Positions 26,245 through 35,915 of a DNA stretch of 64,000 bases are shown piece after piece. The DNA is from Bacteriovorax stolpii (GTDB lineage Bacteria; Bdellovibrionota; UBA2428): NCBI GenBank assembly GCA_945881775.1, contig CAMCVE010000008.1, positions 42,588 through 106,587 on the forward strand, written 5' to 3'. The notes beneath the pieces are model-generated. The model ran no database searches and was not told the DNA's origin. It saw only the letters and a list, made by a program, of their open reading frames with translations. A program made the translations under genes and the position numbers. Each line of letters opens with the position of its first letter. The first letter of the stretch is position 1.

Positions 26245-28004
26245 CAGAGCCCCACGAGGTGAACAATCACAAACGGACGAGATCCAGAAATTTTTCTCAC
26301 GAGCCTGGAGAGCTCCTCGGCAGATTCATTCTCAAAACGCGCGCGTTCGGAAGCCTGGAAGGCACCCTCTCGCACGAGACCCTGATAGCGCCTCTGGGCC
26401 CAGTCGAGAATCTCCTCGCGCAAATTTATCGCGAGTCTTTCGTTCGCGGGTCCGAACGAGGGGAGAACTCCCTCACAGGCGAGCTGAGAACGTCCCATCG
26501 AGTCGATGCAGAGTGAAACCAAGCCTCCTTGAGCGGCACGTTTGCGAACACGCAAGAAGGGATCAAGGCTACAGGTGCTAAAGGTTTCAAAACGTAGCAT
26601 TCGCCCTTCGTAAGGAAGCGTCTGCCGACCTGACGCCACCCAAGACGTGCGTCCGTGGCGCTCAAAGTCGAGGCGCGTGAGGTTCTCGCAAACGTGGACT
26701 TCGGCGTCGCAAGATTCGGATGCGATTTCGGCACAAGCCATGAGCTGCCGTAGCTCTCCGTGGACCGGAATCACGTGAAGAGGGCGCAAGCGTTCGATCA
26801 CGGCTCGAATTTCGTCACGCCGGGCGTGTCCGCTTCCATGGATCGGCCCGCCGGCGCGCTCTTTAGCAGCGTCACCCCAGTGCACGCGTGCTCCCTGTCT
26901 CAACAGCCCGTTGATCAGTCGTGAGATCGACTTTTCATTTCCAGGAATCATTTTGCTCGAGAGAATGACGGCATCGCCGGGTTCCACTCGGAAGTCGGGA
27001 TGCTGACCTTGCGACATCCTCATCAGAACACTGCGACGCTCGCCTTGGCTGCCACTGCAAACCACCATTTGGCGACCCCGCTCAACTCTCTTGATGTCCT
27101 CTGGGGCCATGAGCTCCGCTCCCCTGAGGTCGGGACATGACCCGCCGTAGAGTCCTCGATCCCGTGCGATGCGGTGGACCGAGTTGAAACTCCTGCCAGC
27201 GAGACAGACTGCGCGACCGAGATCCTTAGCCATATTCAAGAGCGCTGCCATTCGGTAGACGTTCGACGAAAAAAGCGAAACGTAAACGCGTCCCTCTTCG
27301 CCCTCAATAAGATGACGCAAATTTGGGATCACTGTTTTTTCGGGGACTGTGTGTCCGTCTCGCTCAGAATTGGTGGAATCGATAAGGAGAAAATCTGGCG
27401 ACTCTCCTCCAAAACAGTCGAAGGCGTCGAGCCCAATAACCCCGTCCTCATAGGTGTTCTCGTCGAGTTTAAAATCGCTCGTGTGCAAAACTCGCGTCAC
27501 AGCACCCGATTCGTGGGTCCACTCAAACGCCAAGGCATGGCACTGAAGGGTGCTGTGTCGGATCTCGATGAAGCGCACATTGAGATCCGCAGCTAGCCTC
27601 ACGACTTTGCCAGATTCAATCGGAATCAAGCGATCAACAAAACGCCGAGCGCGGGGCGTGCGTGGGTCATCGAGCACTTTTTCTTTGATCAGTTCACAGG
27701 CAAAAAGAGGAGCGTAGATGAGCGGGACCTCAAAATCATCCCTCGCCGCCGCCGCTTCGATCATCGCTGCAACGGCACCAATATGGTCTTCATGGGCATG
27801 GGTGATGAGCCAGAACTTGGGGCGATGATCTTCAAACAATTTTACATAGTCCGCGTGCAGACTTTCGATTCCAAAGTCATTGGGGTCCGCAAAGAGAATG
27901 CCGGCGTCGATAGGCACAAGAGTTTCCCCAAAGTGCAGAAAAAGCGAGTTCATGCCTACTTCGCCGCTACCCCCGAGGGACCAAAACTGAAAGTTAGAAA
28001 TCAT
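26244..28004 (-). CDS. rnj: Ribonuclease J-type metallo-beta-lactamase RNase
   Basis: A 586-residue beta-CASP RNase. 'GGSGEVGMNSLFLHFG' at the start, the metal motif His69-Ala-His-Glu-Asp-His74 (ITHAHEDHIGA; the second position is more often Gly), 'RHSTLQCHALAFEW', 'LHTSDFKLDE', 'IDSTNSER', 'GHARRDEI' and 'IPVHGELRQL' follow the family order. RNase J performs 5'-3' exonucleolytic and endonucleolytic RNA decay and rRNA maturation. The start overlaps the preceding beta-barrel-like gene by 11 bp. It lies in a chain otherwise made of envelope proteins. Confidence 0.92.
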   Translation of the reverse strand: MISNFQFWSLGGSGEVGMNSLFLHFGETLVPIDAGILFADPNDFGIESLHADYVKLFEDHRPKFWLITHAHEDHIGAVAAMIEAAAARDDFEVPLIYAPLFACELIKEKVLDDPRTPRARRFVDRLIPIESGKVVRLAADLNVRFIEIRHSTLQCHALAFEWTHESGAVTRVLHTSDFKLDENTYEDGVIGLDAFDCFGGESPDFLLIDSTNSERDGHTVPEKTVIPNLRHLIEGEEGRVYVSLFSSNVYRMAALLNMAKDLGRAVCLAGRSFNSVHRIARDRGLYGGSCPDLRGAELMAPEDIKRVERGRQMVVCSGSQGERRSVLMRMSQGQHPDFRVEPGDAVILSSKMIPGNEKSISRLINGLLRQGARVHWGDAAKERAGGPIHGSGHARRDEIRAVIERLRPLHVIPVHGELRQLMACAEIASESCDAEVHVCENLTRLDFERHGRTSWVASGRQTLPYEGRMLRFETFSTCSLDPFLRVRKRAAQGGLVSLCIDSMGRSQLACEGVLPSFGPANERLAINLREEILDWAQRRYQGLVREGAFQASERARFENESAEELSRLVRKISGSRPFVIVHLVGL

Positions 28005-29496
28005 ACTGAAGCCTCAGCGTCGTTTCGAAATTCGAGTAGGACCGAGAGGGGTAGTTGAGGTTCGTGGTTTCTGGAGAAATGTCGCTCTTTAGAATCCAGA
28101 ACTGAATCCACTGAACAGGGACAGAGAGTGTCGTCTTAGAAGACAATTTATAACTTGGGGAAGCTCCCGCGCCAAGGGATCGGTCATCGCGGTGATCCCC
28201 ACCGAGTCCCCGGTGAAAGTCTTGCCCCACTGAAAGCGTCGCGGGAAATTCAAAAGCTCCTCGTTGGTATCTCAGACCCCACGAAGCCTTACCCACCAAA
28301 GTGTGCGCTGACCACGGAGTCGACTCTGGAGAAAGCGAGAGAGAAAAGCTGGGATAAAGACCCGAAAAAAAGAGATCTCGTCCCTCGAGACCCAAGGCTA
28401 GGTCGGGCCAGATGCCCGCTCCAAAACTCTTCACGCGACGGTCTTGAAGACCCAGCCGCGTGTAAGCCGAGGAGTACGTCGATCCTTTGCGTTTGTAGGC
28501 GACGCCAGCACGAGTCACCCACACTGGACTTGAAAGACCTTTGAGTGTCTCCTGGGCAAGCCCTCCAACCACTTTCAAATCATCGTGCAAGGTTTCGCTG
28601 AGTACGTAATTGGCGTCAACGCCGATCGCACGCAGACTCCAAGCCGAAGAGCTCCAGGTATCGTCTGTCCAGCGTCCCAGAATTTCTAGAGCTCGTGTTG
28701 AACCAGGAACGAGTCGCCAACCAGCCTCAACTTCTCTATGGGTGTGAGTGCCCCGCGTCGCTTGGTTCCATAGCCAAACACCTCGCCGCTCGAGAGCTGC
28801 CTTGACGCGAAGAGCCTGCGAACCCAGCTGCAGCACGTTCTCCTGCTCGAGCGCATAATCGAACTCTTTGTTTTGGTCTGAGACCATAGCGAATCCCGAA
28901 AGCGCTCGCAGCGAGTGCCATGAACTTCGAGAGCGGTAGACTCCCCGAAGCTCAAGATCGAGCGAAGGTGTAAGCGCCGAGGAATCTCCACCTGCCGTTG
29001 CCTCTGCGCGAGGATTGGACTCGTTCAGGGTCTGAGCGCCAAAAGAACCCTTTAAACTCGTTTGTTCTTCGAAAACCCACTTGTTGAGCGTCCGCTGGCT
29101 TAAGCATCCTGTGATTTCACCCTCGAGAGTCCGAAGCGCATCCACAAATTCTTCGAGTCGGGCCGCCGAGGCGCGACACGAACCAAAGCATCCTAGGAGG
29201 TAGGGAACCTGTTTTTGAAAGTTATCGACCAAGAGTGCAAGAGCATTGCGGGCATTTGCACGACAGGGAATCTCGTCTCCCATGTCGAGTCCCGAATGAA
29301 GGTCTCCAAGTAAGAGTCGAACGTCTTCGACCTGGGCACGCAGACGCTTGGGGGCTTTTGGCTCTGGAATCGGAGACACCCTGGAGGATGGCTCGGCAAA
29401 TTGGGGCCACATCTCCGTGAGATGACGAGTGCTATCGAGGCCAATAAATGCGGGGAGCAGAGTGAGAACCTTAAGGCGAGCTCGAAATGAAATCAT
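27994..29496 (-). CDS. Predicted outer-membrane beta-barrel-like protein
   Basis: A 500-residue exported-looking protein with a weak signal-like N-terminus (residues 1-20). Residues about 40-150 are helical with four cysteines (IPCRAN, CFGSCRA, GCLSQR). From about 160 to the end the sequence alternates polar and hydrophobic residues with many aromatic-girdle positions and turns, and it ends in aromatic F (LRLQYDF), as in outer-membrane barrels. No named family recognised. Overlaps its upstream neighbour by 4 bp (ATGA) and RNase J by 11 bp. Confidence 0.65.
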   Translation of the reverse strand: MISFRARLKVLTLLPAFIGLDSTRHLTEMWPQFAEPSSRVSPIPEPKAPKRLRAQVEDVRLLLGDLHSGLDMGDEIPCRANARNALALLVDNFQKQVPYLLGCFGSCRASAARLEEFVDALRTLEGEITGCLSQRTLNKWVFEEQTSLKGSFGAQTLNESNPRAEATAGGDSSALTPSLDLELRGVYRSRSSWHSLRALSGFAMVSDQNKEFDYALEQENVLQLGSQALRVKAALERRGVWLWNQATRGTHTHREVEAGWRLVPGSTRALEILGRWTDDTWSSSAWSLRAIGVDANYVLSETLHDDLKVVGGLAQETLKGLSSPVWVTRAGVAYKRKGSTYSSAYTRLGLQDRRVKSFGAGIWPDLALGLEGRDLFFSGLYPSFSLSLSPESTPWSAHTLVGKASWGLRYQRGAFEFPATLSVGQDFHRGLGGDHRDDRSLGAGASPSYKLSSKTTLSVPVQWIQFWILKSDISPETTNLNYPSRSYSNFETTLRLQYDF

Positions 29497-30911
29497 CGAC
29501 GCCCCCCCTTTTGGATTTCTTCAAGACTGGCGCGCACATCGAGCTCGCCAAAGAGCCCTAGTCTCCTGGCGCGAGACTCAGCTCGCTTCGACTGAGCACC
29601 CAAAACCTCATTTGTTGGATTCAAGCGTTGGAGTACTGAAAGCCCATCGAGCCATCGAAGCAATTCAGCCTTGCGTTCAATACCCGACTCACCTCTTTCG
29701 AGAGCGGCCCCACCCAGAATCACGGATCGTTGCAAACCCCAAAGTCTCTGCTCCTTGGAAGATGCGTATTGGAAATTCCAACCCAACACCTCGAGAGCTC
29801 CAGACATGTTGCCTCGAGCTTCGAGAAATTCCGCGTAACTGCGAAGCACTTCATCTCGGTAAATGGACTGGAAGGAAATTTGAAGAACGTCTTCGAATTT
29901 CTGACTGGTCGATGAGGTGTCTTTGTAGCGGTGGTTGGCAGCACGTGTTCCTGCAACAAGCTCGCGCACGCGAACATCGAGGTCCGTTGCGCCTTCCTCA
30001 CGAGCTCGCAAATAGAACTCAAAGGCTTTGCGCCATTCCCCTGCCTCAAACGAATAGCGCGCTACGTCTCGGATCTCCGCGCTTGTAAGCTTTGCGCCCG
30101 AATCGAGTTTTTGTAAAAGTGCGTAGGATCGTTGCTCCGACGCCAGATCAAAAAGGCGTCTCTCCTCGTAGACCTCGGCGAGGCTTGAATAGAGTCGCTG
30201 ACAAGAAATTTTTTGTGCGAAGTTCTCGCGCAAAATCTGTCGCTGCTTAAGAATATCGATAGGTAGTCGGGCACGGAATTCTCTCGCGACGGAAAGTCCA
30301 ACGGTCCTTTGGTTTTCAGGGATGAGTTTCGCAGCAGCGCAATAGGTCTGTGCCATCGTTAGGGGGGCGCTTGATGCTCGAGCCAACAACAATCCTTGGA
30401 GCGTCGAGAGCTCCCACGGGATGGGACCCTTTGAAGGAATGTCTTGTAGCCAGGCCCACCACGCGCCATGACGAGTTTCTAAAAGTGCCTTGTGCTGAGA
30501 ATGGGTGGAGAGAAACGCTGCGAGTGCAGATCGGATCCCCACCCAATCATTTGAAGATCCGAAAAAATCGCCAAGAACAGCCTCACTCATCAGTGACCAA
30601 AGAACCTCATCCATCAATTGAGGATCTCGAACAACGCGAAGATCCTCTAGGACGAGCGGCGACCGCGACGGACCCAAACGGAGATACCACTCAATTTTGA
30701 TGAGCCCGTCTTCTGGCGCTCTCGGAGACTCGGCGGCAGAAAAGCGCGCGCCGACCAGCCGCCTTTGATGGGCCCACAGATCCTCCACCAAAGACTGCGT
30801 GCTTGCGCCTTCGAAGCGATCCAGTGCCGCGTCGAGAGTCAGCTCCGCTGAAGCGACTGCGAAACCCGAACCCATGATGAGACCCGCTATCAGGACTTGC
30901 TTCACAATCAC
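29493..30911 (-). CDS. Exported helical-repeat protein, unknown function
   Basis: A 472-residue protein with a signal peptide (about 1-23, ending AVASAE). The rest is helical with TPR-like pairs, for example 'LYSSLAEVYEERRLFDLASEQ', 'DVARYSFEAGEWRKAFEFYLRAREEG' region and 'RSYAEFLEARGNMSGALEVLG'. This suits a periplasmic scaffold. It overlaps its neighbours on both sides by 4 bp, within the PBP4-to-RNase J chain. No family name can be given. Confidence 0.65.
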   Translation of the reverse strand: MIVKQVLIAGLIMGSGFAVASAELTLDAALDRFEGASTQSLVEDLWAHQRRLVGARFSAAESPRAPEDGLIKIEWYLRLGPSRSPLVLEDLRVVRDPQLMDEVLWSLMSEAVLGDFFGSSNDWVGIRSALAAFLSTHSQHKALLETRHGAWWAWLQDIPSKGPIPWELSTLQGLLLARASSAPLTMAQTYCAAAKLIPENQRTVGLSVAREFRARLPIDILKQRQILRENFAQKISCQRLYSSLAEVYEERRLFDLASEQRSYALLQKLDSGAKLTSAEIRDVARYSFEAGEWRKAFEFYLRAREEGATDLDVRVRELVAGTRAANHRYKDTSSTSQKFEDVLQISFQSIYRDEVLRSYAEFLEARGNMSGALEVLGWNFQYASSKEQRLWGLQRSVILGGAALERGESGIERKAELLRWLDGLSVLQRLNPTNEVLGAQSKRAESRARRLGLFGELDVRASLEEIQKGGRR

Positions 30912-31309
30912 GGCATATCCTCATTTCGGGCACGACCCTCAGCGCGCCGAATGTCGTGAAGCGTAAGGTCGATTGAGGATCGGATGCGTTCCCGTGCTTT
31001 GTCCTCGTAAGTCAGGCGGTCCCGAAAACTTGTCCATTCCAAAAGATCTTCGGCCTGTCGCACACGACGATAGGCCGAAGTGTAGGAACCCATCTCAGCG
31101 TGCGCCACAGCGTTCAACAAAAAAAGACGAATCTTTTCTTCGGGGGCGCGGTCATCAGAAATGAGTAGCGTCGCATCCAGAAAAGCTGCCGCCGCAGGCG
31201 CATTGCCCTCAGACAGCCAACGCCTGACGATGTCGTCTTCGGGACTAATTCGCTGAGCATGAAGGCTCAAAGAAACAAAGCCAAGCATGAAGACCGCCTT
31301 GAATCTCAT
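30908..31309 (-). CDS. Small exported helical protein
   Basis: A 133-residue protein with a signal peptide (about 1-18, ending SLHAQ). The mature part has helical pairs with TPR-like spacing (VRRWLSEGNAPAAAAFLDATLL; AVAHAEMGSYTSAYRRVRQAEDLL regions). Overlaps both neighbours by 4 bp. Likely works with the adjacent 472-residue helical-repeat protein in the periplasm; inference from coupling only. Confidence 0.65.
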   Translation of the reverse strand: MRFKAVFMLGFVSLSLHAQRISPEDDIVRRWLSEGNAPAAAAFLDATLLISDDRAPEEKIRLFLLNAVAHAEMGSYTSAYRRVRQAEDLLEWTSFRDRLTYEDKARERIRSSIDLTLHDIRRAEGRARNEDMP

Positions 31310-31893
31310 CGCGCGCCTCCGGGTAAAACTCGCAGCTTAAGAGCGCGCTCGGCCTTCTGACGCTCCGAGAAGGGTGAGTCTGAATCGAGCTCCACCAGAA
31401 CGCGCAGAGTCCCGTCCATGCCCGAAAGAACGACAGGAACACTTCCCTCGAAAACAGACACCTGACGAATGGATTGAAAGGGGGTGCGAAACACGCGCGA
31501 CTCAACATCGGCCTTCACACGCAGGACTCCAATGTCGCCCAAAGGCTTCGCCAGAAGAGCAGAGTACCATACAAGCCCCCAGTCGCGTTCTTCACGAATG
31601 GGAACGGATTGGCTGGACTGGCTTCCTTCGCTTTCAAACGAAACGGCTAGATTGCGAAGTTGTTCACTATTGGACGGCGCCCACCTCAGATAGATTCGCA
31701 TTCCCTTGCTTCGTTCTGATATCCCCTCGAGCTTCTCACCAGAAAAGCGTGCCACCATCTCCGCGCGGTGCTCGTGCAAATTACGAGAGATGTCGAAAAA
31801 TCGTTCAACCACCTCGCTCTCGCGAGCCGAAGAAACCGACGCAAATCCAGCGAAACCGAAGGCCAGCATCCGAGAGAACGTTCCACCCCTCAC
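31306..31893 (-). CDS. Exported protein, unknown function
   Basis: A 195-residue protein with a signal peptide (about 1-23, ending SVSSA). The mature part starts helical (SEVVERFFDISRNLHEHR) and continues as a beta-rich region (GMRIYLRW, DWGLVWYSALL, GDIGVLRVKADVESRVF, TLRVLVELDSD). No family recognised. Coupled by 4-bp overlaps to the upstream PBP4-type gene and the downstream small helical protein. Confidence 0.65.
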   Translation of the reverse strand: MRGGTFSRMLAFGFAGFASVSSARESEVVERFFDISRNLHEHRAEMVARFSGEKLEGISERSKGMRIYLRWAPSNSEQLRNLAVSFESEGSQSSQSVPIREERDWGLVWYSALLAKPLGDIGVLRVKADVESRVFRTPFQSIRQVSVFEGSVPVVLSGMDGTLRVLVELDSDSPFSERQKAERALKLRVLPGGAR

Positions 31894-33422
31894 CTTTGCC
31901 CCCCAATCGTTGCGCCCGTGTCGCGAGGCTTCTCGCTCATGGGGCTGCGTCGGTTGAACTCTGCAAGGGCTTGGCCAAAGGGGTCCTGCCAGTTCCGAAT
32001 GGTGGCGTTGCTTTTGGCATCGTCATTCATCATGACGGAAAACGCGAGAAGTTCTCCGCCCCGACTTTGGACAACACCCGTGATCGCTGCGACGCCATCG
32101 ATACTCCCTGTCTTTCCGCGCAAGCGTCCGAAGGCCTGTGTACCATGCATGCGACTACGCAAGGTTCCATCGCGCCCGGCAATCGGCAGAGAAGAGAGAA
32201 GTTCCGGTAAAACTTCAAAATCGAGATAGGCAGCATTCATCAATTGAATGAACTGTGTCGGACTCATGCGGTTCTCGCGCGTGAGTCCCGACCCGGAGAC
32301 AACATTGAGTCCCTTGCTTCCTAGCCCCATTCGAAGAGCTTCCTCGTTGAGAACCTCAAGACCTTTGTCCATGGTTCCGGGACTGCCCTTGAGTTCCTTG
32401 CCGATGGTTTTTGTGATCGCGTCGGCGATAAAATTGTTTGAGTACTTGTTCATCAGCTTCACAATCTCGCTGAGAGGCAAGCTGGTCATTTCGGCGATCT
32501 TACGCGCCGATGCTGGCACCTGCTCATGAACAATCTTTGCGGAATTTGAGAATTTGATCCCACGCATTTCCAGCATCATGCGAAATCCGTAGCCTGAATA
32601 CAGAGAAGGAGAAACGATATTGAAATAGCGACGCTGCTCGGTCATCCCCAGCGGAATTGAACCCCTGACCAGGATCGTATCGCCGTCCCCGCTGTTTTCG
32701 GCACGAGTGGCGTCGATCTTGTAGCTCGAACCCGCTTTGCTGGTCGTCGCCTGGTTTTTGATCGTGACGTAACCCGTGTCGGGCTCAACAAAGACACGCG
32801 CAGGATCCCCAAGTTTTTCGCCCGGCCGAAAATAGACCGTCGTGGAATTGTAGTTGAAACTCAGTCCCCCAACAGGCGCATTGTAAGGCCGGTCCGTGTC
32901 CGTGGGAATCCTTCGAGGGTCGCGCAGAATCTGGTCAAAGACCCAGTCATCGACGACGATGTTCCCTCGAATCTCGCGGATATCGGCGCGCAGCACATCG
33001 GCCGCAAGCAAGAAGAGTCGCTCGGTCACCAGTGAAGGATCACCTCCACCCCTGAGGTAAAGATTGCCCTCGAGCACACCATTCTTGGGGGGCTTGTCGT
33101 AGAGAACTTCGGTCTTGTAGGTGTAGTCAGGACCGAGCTTCTTGAGGGCAACGGTCGCCGTGAGCATCTTGATGGTCGAAGCGGGCATCAAAGGCGACTC
33201 CGCGTTCAGGTCAAAAAGCGTTTCCTGTCGGGAGAGCGAATAGACGGAGACTCCGAGATTCTGGCGGCCCTGTTTGTCGTTCTTGAAAACGAAATTGAGC
33301 CGCTTACTGAGGGCCTCGACGAAAGGATCTTTCGCCGCAAGCGCGGGTTGGGCCACACCCACCCCTCCGAACAGACTCACTGCGACGCACCCTCTCCTAA
33401 GAAGGTCCAATAAAGATCCCAT
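31890..33422 (-). CDS. dacB: D-alanyl-D-alanine carboxypeptidase/endopeptidase (PBP4, DacB type)
   Basis: A 510-residue exported serine peptidase. Signal peptide about 1-30 (ending ALAAK). The active-site motifs are complete: Ser82-x-x-Lys85 (MPASTIKML), S-x-N in 'NKYSNNFIADA' and K-T-G in 'LRGKTGSIDGV'. 'LRGGGDPSL', 'PVGGLSFNYNSTTVYF' and 'SGSGLTRENRMSP' are typical of the PBP4/S13 family, which trims and cleaves peptidoglycan peptides in the periplasm. It heads the leftward chain that reaches the Hsp70-like gene about 9 kb away. Start shares a 40-bp divergent region with the solute-binding lipoprotein gene. Confidence 0.93.
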   Translation of the reverse strand: MGSLLDLLRRGCVAVSLFGGVGVAQPALAAKDPFVEALSKRLNFVFKNDKQGRQNLGVSVYSLSRQETLFDLNAESPLMPASTIKMLTATVALKKLGPDYTYKTEVLYDKPPKNGVLEGNLYLRGGGDPSLVTERLFLLAADVLRADIREIRGNIVVDDWVFDQILRDPRRIPTDTDRPYNAPVGGLSFNYNSTTVYFRPGEKLGDPARVFVEPDTGYVTIKNQATTSKAGSSYKIDATRAENSGDGDTILVRGSIPLGMTEQRRYFNIVSPSLYSGYGFRMMLEMRGIKFSNSAKIVHEQVPASARKIAEMTSLPLSEIVKLMNKYSNNFIADAITKTIGKELKGSPGTMDKGLEVLNEEALRMGLGSKGLNVVSGSGLTRENRMSPTQFIQLMNAAYLDFEVLPELLSSLPIAGRDGTLRSRMHGTQAFGRLRGKTGSIDGVAAITGVVQSRGGELLAFSVMMNDDAKSNATIRNWQDPFGQALAEFNRRSPMSEKPRDTGATIGGQR

Positions 33423-33462
33423 GAGCCTCCATTAAATCACACTTTTTCGTTATGCTAAGGCC

Positions 33463-34983
33463 ATGATGCTTAGAGCCATGCGGAACATTGTCGTAACACT
33501 CGTCTTTGTCTCTCTCCTCGCTTGCACAGGCAAAAAGGGCAGCGACTCGAAAACACTGATCATTGGCATCGAGAGCGAAGTCAAAAACTTGGACATTCGC
33601 ACAACGATGGACATGAACTCGGCGCAGGTCATCAGCCTCTTCAGTCAGAGCCTCTTGCAGATCAACGAAAAGATGCTCCCCGACACAGATCTCGCAACCT
33701 CCTTTAGCGACCAAGACGCGAAGATCTTCGAGTTCACCCTACCCCAAGACGCATCGTTTCATGACGGGACACCCCTGAGCTGTGACGATGTCCTCGCTTC
33801 ATTTCAACAAGCGACGAGCGAAACTTCGCGCATTAAGTCGGCCTTTGAAGATGTCAAGGAATTCAGCTGTCCCGAGGCTTTCAAATTCCGTATCGAACTC
33901 AAGAACCCTAAGGCTTCGTTCCTTGCCGGAGACGTGACAGCCGTAAGAATCCAACCTCGAAAAATTGCCATGAGCGCGAGCGAAGCGCCTCCGATTGGCA
34001 GTGGTCCTTACAAATTTGTATCGCGCGACAGTCGAGATATCGTGTTTGAGCGTTTCGACAAATTTGCTCGTTATAAAAATGGCGTCCGAGACACCAAGCC
34101 GTACTTCTTCGACAAGATTCTTGTGCGTACTGTACAAGATCCCACGACTCGTTGGCTTTCGCTGACATCAGGTGAAATCGACGTTCTCATCAATGCTCTT
34201 TCACCTCAGAAAGTCGTCGAAGCTCGAACCACTGAAGGCCTTCAAGTTTTCGACAAACCGGGCAACACGTTTCAGTACCTTGGCTTTAATCTGCGCCTCC
34301 CGAAATTCAAAGACCTGCGAGTCCGCCAGGCCGTCGCTTACGCGATTGACCGCGATTCGATCATCCAACATAAGCTCTACGGACTCGCATCAAAAGCCAA
34401 CTCCGTTCTCTCGCCGCTGAACTACTACCACAAGAACGATCTCAAAGATTATGGCTACGATCCCGAAATGGCCAAGAAACTTCTCAAGGAAGCCAAGATG
34501 GAAAATCTTGAGCTCGAAATTAAGACCAGCTCAGATCGCGACGTCACATCAATTGCGATGGTGATCAAAGAGCAACTCGAAAAAGTAGGTATTAAAGTCA
34601 GCCTCAAGCCCTACGAATTTGCCACTTTCTTCTCTGATGTACAGAAGGGCAATTTCGAGATGTTCTCACTCCGCTGGGTGGCCGTCACAGAGCCCGACAT
34701 CATGCATAAGGTTTTCCATACGAGCCAGGTTCCCCCCGGTCGCAACCGCGTTTATTACTCGAATTTAGAAGTCGACAAGCTCGTCGATGCCGGCGCCCGC
34801 GAAGCCGATGTCACTAAGCGCAAAGCCCTCTATGACCAGGCCCAGGAAATCGTCGCTAATGAGATGCCCTACGTTCCACTCTGGTATCCTAACAACGTGG
34901 CCGTTACGACCGCGCGCCTGAAGGACTTCCACTTGAACCCAATCGGCACCTGGGCTTCGCTCCTGGACGCCCGTAAGGAATAA
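33463..34983 (+). CDS. Peptide-type ABC solute-binding lipoprotein (family 5)
   Basis: A 506-residue lipoprotein with lipobox 'VSLLAC' (Cys about 21). The family 5 (DppA/OppA-like) fold is shown by 'LTLPQDASFHDGTPLSCDDVLASF'-type sequence near residue 85-110, 'IGSGPYKFVSRD', 'TFQYLGFNLRLPKFKDLRVRQA' region, 'YAIDRDSII' and 'DPEMAKKLLKEA'. Such proteins capture peptides or nickel/heme for import. No permease or ATPase gene adjoins it, so partners must lie elsewhere. It starts an eight-gene rightward chain. A nearby in-frame second Met (MRNIVV) is an alternative start. Confidence 0.87.
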   Translation: MMLRAMRNIVVTLVFVSLLACTGKKGSDSKTLIIGIESEVKNLDIRTTMDMNSAQVISLFSQSLLQINEKMLPDTDLATSFSDQDAKIFEFTLPQDASFHDGTPLSCDDVLASFQQATSETSRIKSAFEDVKEFSCPEAFKFRIELKNPKASFLAGDVTAVRIQPRKIAMSASEAPPIGSGPYKFVSRDSRDIVFERFDKFARYKNGVRDTKPYFFDKILVRTVQDPTTRWLSLTSGEIDVLINALSPQKVVEARTTEGLQVFDKPGNTFQYLGFNLRLPKFKDLRVRQAVAYAIDRDSIIQHKLYGLASKANSVLSPLNYYHKNDLKDYGYDPEMAKKLLKEAKMENLELEIKTSSDRDVTSIAMVIKEQLEKVGIKVSLKPYEFATFFSDVQKGNFEMFSLRWVAVTEPDIMHKVFHTSQVPPGRNRVYYSNLEVDKLVDAGAREADVTKRKALYDQAQEIVANEMPYVPLWYPNNVAVTTARLKDFHLNPIGTWASLLDARKE

Positions 34984-34993
34984 CTTCTTCGCA

Positions 34994-35887
34994 ATGTCGG
35001 AGCGTCTTAGCCAAGGGCTTTTGCCCATCCTGATCGTCGACGACGACGTCGAAATCACGAAGGCCGTTGCGCGTGATTTGCGCCGCAACGCCCAGATCGT
35101 CGCCTGCAATCACCCCACCGAAGCGCTTAAAAAACTAGGTGAGCAAGAGTTTTCCGTCGTCATAAGCGACCTCAAGATGCCGGTGATGACAGGTCTTGAT
35201 CTTCTCGAAAAGTCACTCACGCTTCAGCCTCAGTGCCAGCGGATATTGCTCACGGCGTTTATTGATCTGGCCCACCTACCCGACACCATTAATCGGGCTC
35301 AGATCAACAGCATTATGACCAAGCCTTGGGAGCCAGACGACCTTCGCGCGATTGTCGAAAAAGCTCAACGCATCAACGAGCTTGAGCGTGAGAACCGCGA
35401 GCTGCGTCGTATGGCACTTGTCGACAGCCTCACCGGCGTCTCAAACAATCGATACTTCTGGGAGCGGCTTGATTCGGAATTCTCGCGGGCCCGACGCTAC
35501 GGACGACCTCTCTCGCTGATCATGTGCGACATCGACAATTTTAAAAAATTTAATGACGAGCACGGTCACCTCTACGGAGACAAAGTGCTTCACAAAGTCG
35601 CGCAGAACCTTGAGCTCGGCAAGCGTGGCGCCGATACTGTCGCTCGCTACGGTGGCGAAGAGTTTGCCATTATCTTGCCCGAAGTGACTCGGCCCAAAGC
35701 CATCGAGATTGCCAACCGACATCTGCAATCTGTTCTGCAAAGCACCACCATCAGTCTCAGTCTTGGCGTTGCCACATTTCCCGACGATGCTACGAGCACC
35801 ACCGAACTCGTCGACAAGGCTGACCGTGCACTTATCAAAGCGAAGAACTCTGGAAAAGGCAGGGTCCTCAGTGCCCTTGATCTTTGA
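34994..35887 (+). CDS. Response regulator with GGDEF domain (diguanylate cyclase)
   Basis: A 297-residue protein. REC domain residues 11-125: acidic pocket 'LIVDDDVE', phospho-acceptor Asp59 (VVISDLKMP), switch Thr/Ala in 'ILLTAF', Lys110 (MTKPWEPDD). A coiled-coil linker (about 122-140, INELERENRELRRM) leads to a GGDEF domain with 'DSLTGVSNNRYFWERL', 'CDIDNFKKFND' and active site GGEEF (220-224). The inhibitory site RxxD (R211, D214) sits at the proper place, so c-di-GMP synthesis with product feedback is expected. No partner histidine kinase is adjacent. It lies 10 bp after the solute-binding lipoprotein gene. Confidence 0.95.
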   Translation: MSERLSQGLLPILIVDDDVEITKAVARDLRRNAQIVACNHPTEALKKLGEQEFSVVISDLKMPVMTGLDLLEKSLTLQPQCQRILLTAFIDLAHLPDTINRAQINSIMTKPWEPDDLRAIVEKAQRINELERENRELRRMALVDSLTGVSNNRYFWERLDSEFSRARRYGRPLSLIMCDIDNFKKFNDEHGHLYGDKVLHKVAQNLELGKRGADTVARYGGEEFAIILPEVTRPKAIEIANRHLQSVLQSTTISLSLGVATFPDDATSTTELVDKADRALIKAKNSGKGRVLSALDL

Positions 35888-35915
35888 ATGGATCGCTCTA
35901 GGAGGAAATAGAAAT

